Positions 61,001-64,000 of a stretch of DNA of 64,000 nucleotides are shown here, piece by piece. A program made the translations under genes and the position numbers. Source of the stretch: Saururus chinensis (Eukaryota; Streptophyta; Magnoliopsida; Piperales; Saururaceae); the NCBI GenBank assembly GCA_035235625.1, contig CP141147.1, positions 24,782,756-24,846,755 on the forward strand. The letters run 5' to 3'. Under the pieces are notes generated by a model. It saw nothing but the letters and a program-made list of their open reading frames with translations, was not told where the DNA came from and made no database searches. How positions within the stretch are numbered: position 1 is the first letter of the stretch; each line of letters opens with the position of its first letter.

Positions 61001-61850
61001 AGAGAAAACTAGAAAGCCGGTAGCTTGGCCCATTAGCAGCTGGCCACCCGTGCCTTCACTTCTCTTCCTCCATGAATGACCGAGGAGATGAGAGTTTAGC
61101 CACCACCCATCGCTAGCAAAGGCCTGTGGAGATTCAGCTGCAATGAAAAATGATGGATGACGAGGGCTAAAGGTCATCAGAAAATGTTGGGCACCAGCTA
61201 ACGGTAGCCAACTGATGCCCATGCCCACTGGCCCCAACTTCCCCTATCCTCTTAACTTATGATAATGGGAACAAGAATTACCAAGTGTTTAATAAACTAG
61301 TTTAACAATATATTTTTTTACTAAGATGATGATCATATTTCATTACCACCGGTCTTTGAGCTCGCTCCTCGCCGTTTTTATTGCTGACCATACTCGTTGA
61401 AAATTCCTTTGGCGACCCCTTTCCCTCTTCCAAGGCCAAAAACTTCTCCAAAATAAGCCCTAGGTGGCCTTTTTATAATCATGGGGATTAGGAACCCTAA
61501 GCCCCTTAGAAGTTAGGCCAAGGTAAACCACTTGGGCTATATTTTTAATAATTTTTGCTACTTTATATAATTGGGCCTGCAAAATGACTTAAATGGCTTA
61601 AATACACATCTAAATTGGGTAAACGGGTCCTATATAATATGTTCAACTTTGAACAGTCATAACTCCCTTATCCGAACTCTGATTTTTACATTCTTCGTAG
61701 CGTTTTAAAGCTTTTTCTACCTACTTTCTAACCACATTTATCTAAGTCACAAATTTTATTTATTTAGAAATTTTTTTAACTAAAAAGGTTAGGGGGTTAA
61801 TATACTATTTTTTATATTTTAAATTTTTTAAACTTAAAAAAATCGGACAT
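58056..61850. mobile_element. Long LTR-like region, related in layout to the other long LTRs
   Basis: The start 'tcacagcctgaatttttaaaac' and the end 'aaaaaaatcggaca' recall the tips of the 4.4 kb LTR. CTCTAAGTACAAGT at ~58,259 matches a marker of that family. Near 61,645-61,710 'cagtcataactcccttatccgaactctgatttttac' is a phrase common in large gypsy LTRs. A GC-rich centre (60,280-61,240) carries overlapping ORFs without domains. TSDs were not found, so the limits are approximate and this could be more than one element. A 20-bp duplication of CCTAGGGGGAAATAGTTAATT lies near 59,935-59,978. Confidence 0.45.
60525..60553. repeat. Poly-C tract
   Basis: 20 consecutive C, one G, then 8 C on the plus strand, followed by a run of T. 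Length is likely to vary or be mis-sequenced. Confidence 0.95.
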
Positions 61851-61903
61851 ATTATAGGACCCTTGGTCTATATCCATCTATGTCAAACATAAACAATGGT
61901 AGT

Positions 61904-62205
61904 AGATGGACACGGACATAGTATTCTACATGTCAGGTGCGGATATAAATGAATATGGACAAAGTGTCCTTATCTCTCGTATATAGACATGGACTCTTTT
62001 TATCCGCAATCTATGTTCATATATGAACACTCCTACTTTAACCTAATCCTTGGCAGATGGACAAAAACAGAGTGTTCTACATGTCTGGTGTGGATATAAA
62101 CAAATGTGGACAAAGTGTCCTTATCTAGTATATGGACATGGACACCTCTTTATCCGCAATCAATGTTTGTATATGAACACTCCTACTTTAACCTAATCCT
62201 TTGCC
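61904..62205. repeat. Two-copy tandem repeat, 151-bp period, hAT-like motif content
   Basis: Copies at 61,904-62,054 and 62,055-62,205 share 'gttctacatgtc.ggtg.ggatataaa', TGGACAAAGTGTCCTTATCT and ACACTCCTACTTTAACCTAA. The GTCC/GGAC content resembles 36,228-36,428. Confidence 0.85.
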
Positions 62206-62667
62206 TGGACTCTTTTTTTTAAAGGGTGCTACCCCTTATTTTTGCAGCCCACCTTTGTATACACGTACAATAGTGGATATCTATGGTACGTGAATACAGG
62301 GTGGGTTGCCAAATTGCTGTTTATTTTTTTAAAATGAGACATTTAATATGAGACAGACCCTGTTATCATGTGGGGCCCGCACTGATCGGATGGCTCTCAC
62401 CCATGAGCACGTCAGGGCACGGCGCCCCCTATTTTTACGTGTCAGATCCGAGCACGCGACTAGCCGGGAGTGGAAGTTGCCGCGAAATTCGCCCGCCACC
62501 GTCACTAGCCTTCCCATCCCGGAGAGATAAAAAAGGCTCCCGACTTGTCACGGCTTCACTCGCTCCACTGTCGTCCTCTTTCGCTTCTTCGTCGTCTTCG
62601 AATCGCTTCGCACCCTCGCAAAAACCCCTTGGGAAAGAGTCCGAGATTCTCGCCGGAACCCTAGCCA
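62206..62667 (+). promoter_or_regulatory. Promoter and 5' leader of the RRM gene
   Basis: GC content rises sharply from about 62,370. A TATA-like GATAAAAAAGGC at 62,526-62,537 sits ~130 bp before the start codon, leaving a leader of roughly 100 bp rich in TCGTCTTCG/CTTCTTCG repeats (62,570-62,605). Overlapping short frames here are artefacts. Confidence 0.5.
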
Positions 62668-63231
62668 ATGCCGGATTCGTCGCCGCATCCGCCGGCCGGC
62701 CGCCGGTTCCTCATTGACCTCAACCTCCCTGTCGTCGCCGACGACGAGGAGTACAGTGTGGCGTCGTCCGATTGCCCGCCCCCGGATTTTTCGGGAAGGG
62801 GCGGGAATGCGACGGGGAAGGTGATCGCAGTGGGGGAGGACGAGGAAGAGGAGGAGGAGGAGGAGGAGTTGGAAGCGTATGAGGAAGTCGAGGAGGAGGA
62901 TCCGGAGGAAGAGGAGGGAGAGGATCCCGTGGAGGAGGAGGGTGATGGAAGAGGGGGTGTCGGGGGGGTTGAGGAGGTGGGGACAGCGGAGCTGGCGAAC
63001 GAGGGGAGGAGGGTCAAGAGGAAGCAGAGCGATTACGAGGTTTTTGTGGGGGGGCTGGACAGAGAGGCCATGGAGGAGGACTTAGAGAAGGCGTTCAAGG
63101 ACGTCGGGGATGTGGTGGAGGTGCGTTTGGTGAGGCAACCGCGGTCTCGGCTGAACAAGGGGTTCGCTTTCGTCCGGTTCGCCACCTTGGAGCAGGCGAG
63201 CCGTGCGGTGAAAGATTTGAAGGTCGCCGAG
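62668..63231 (+). CDS. Acidic RRM (hnRNP-like) RNA-binding protein, first exon; gene continues past the window
   Basis: The start codon at 62,668 opens MPDSSPHPPAGRRFLIDLNL. Residues ~56-100 are an almost pure Glu/Asp/Gly stretch. After a basic linker RRVKRKQSDYE comes one RNA-recognition motif from residue ~123: EVFVGGLDREAMEEDLEKAF (RNP2 is VFVGGL), VGDVVEVRLVRQPRSR and KGFAFVRFATLEQASRAV (RNP1 is KGFAFVRF). Conserved aromatics in RNP1 are intact, so RNA binding is expected. The acidic N-terminus plus this RRM matches plant nuclear RRM proteins of the hnRNP Q/R-like class, which have two further RRMs. The exon probably ends at GAG|GTTCGT (63,231); AAG|GTCGCC at ~63,222 is an alternative. 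The in-frame continuation to 63,270 would be intron. Role in RNA processing is inferred from the family. Confidence 0.88.
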
Positions 63232-64000
63232 GTTCGTCTGTTTTTTAGATTGTATTGCTTACGAATTTGAAGAAAAACTTGTTCTCCGTCATGTGTAAAA
63301 AATGGAAAGGAATTTACTTTATGGTTCTTTGTGAAACACAATAAGATGGGATTAGAGATATGATAAATCATAGAGCGCTGATTCTTATATTGCAACTAAG
63401 ATGTAGATAGTTGAGGATATAGATGTTTGATTCCAAAAATAATGCCAGTGCTAATTAATTGGTATAGACTATTTTGTATACAAGGAAGGCAGAGGAAGTG
63501 GTGATACAAGTAAATTTGACAGCGTTGGCGGTGGTAGGGTTAGTATTTAATTTTCAAAAAGGTGAGGCATATGAAGATCACACCCGTCAATATTTTGTAC
63601 TCCCTCTATCCTGTATTAATAACTACATTTGGAAAAAATGGTGGTTTTTATTGAATGGTGAAATATACATCTAAGAAATGAAAAAATAAGCTTATGATAC
63701 TCTTTTTTATGTATCGAACTACTTAAATTTAATAAAAATGGAGCTATTAATATGGAACAATATTTTTTGCCAAATGGAATTATTAATTTAGGATGGAGGG
63801 AGTATTATACCGAAATATAAATTAGTTAGTGAAAGGTTGAAATAAAATGATAAAGCTATAACAAAGTGGATGATATATGTACTATTTAAGTTGGTAAAAC
63901 TGACAATATGGAATATATATTAGAAAAAAAAGTAATACATGGGAAAAAGGAAAAGCCCCAAGGCGTGAGACACACCTCAAGCAAGAAGTGTGCACCCACT
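63232..64000 (+). other. First intron of the RRM gene (partial)
   Basis: AT-rich sequence following the donor site, containing a Stowaway-like MITE at 63,600-63,802. No second exon (the expected RRM1 end and start of RRM2) is visible before the window ends. Confidence 0.6.
63600..63802. mobile_element. Stowaway-like MITE, 0.2 kb family copy 3
   Basis: 203 bp between TA dinucleotides (63,598-63,599 and 63,803-63,804). Ends CTCCCTCTATCCTGTATTAA and, reverse complemented, CTCCCTCCATCCTAAATTAA. Core AAGCTTATGATACTCTTTTT shared with 53,490 and 53,788. It lies inside the presumed first intron of the RRM gene. Confidence 0.88.

Noticed and set aside
61904-62205. Possible CRISPR-like or satellite array
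   Set aside because: Only two 151-bp copies with no spacer structure; a simple tandem duplication.

Overview
The window looks like nuclear DNA of a flowering plant. It is gene-poor, AT-rich intergenic sequence full of nested plant-type transposable elements: Ty3/gypsy of Athila and chromovirus type, PIF/Harbinger, hAT, CACTA, Mutator-like MITEs and Stowaway MITEs. Only two genes look host-derived, and both have GC-rich first exons. That bias is typical of monocots, so a non-grass or grass monocot is my best guess, not a demonstrated assignment. Nothing bacterial, viral or organellar was seen.

Host genes. (1) A minus-strand ORF at 34,197-34,919 encodes a chloroplast-targeted ATP synthase delta-chain-like protein whose C-terminal part is missing. 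(2) The first exon of an acidic RRM (hnRNP-like) protein starts at 62,668 and ends at a splice donor near 63,231; the rest lies beyond the window. There are also two gene scraps: a RAB11/RABA-type GTPase first exon (12,441-12,624, minus) and an unidentified 90-bp exon-like block (51,320-51,409, minus).

Layout. 434-14,679 holds a tandem duplication of a ~0.96 kb unit. The first copy is split by an ~11.8 kb PIF/Harbinger element (1,149-12,946, TTA target duplication); the second copy preserves the empty site. The Harbinger element carries a decayed transposase, a decayed Myb/SANT partner ORF, a 3.3 kb solo LTR (3,862-7,202, CAAAT duplication) and the RAB exon. 14,680-18,147 contains a ~151-bp tandem array, a truncated CACTA element and a fold-back MULE-type element with a perfect 9-bp target duplication. 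About 18,500-23,831 is a very long LTR with a 1.17 kb LTR nested in it. 24-36 kb holds microsatellites, MITEs, a non-autonomous LTR element with both LTRs (26,724-30,491), a palindrome made from the tips of that LTR, and the ATP synthase gene. 36.5-38.8 kb is a minus-strand gypsy gag pseudogene between LTR remnants. 39.2-48.4 kb is an Athila-like 3' half (integrase, LTR) interrupted by a 4.4 kb solo LTR (GATGT duplication). 48.7-50.4 kb is a decayed chromovirus pol. 52-54 kb holds MITEs, 54.3-56.4 kb a hAT transposase pseudogene, 58-61.9 kb another long LTR-like region, and 62.2-64 kb the RRM gene promoter, first exon and a Stowaway MITE in its first intron.

No dedicated new enzymatic or defence system was found. 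The most informative signals are structural: an insertion with its own internal empty-site control, a RAB exon carried in a Harbinger element with its splice donor intact, and two sets of MITEs with 9-bp target duplications. Every transposase or polymerase ORF recognised is broken, so no autonomous element is visible.
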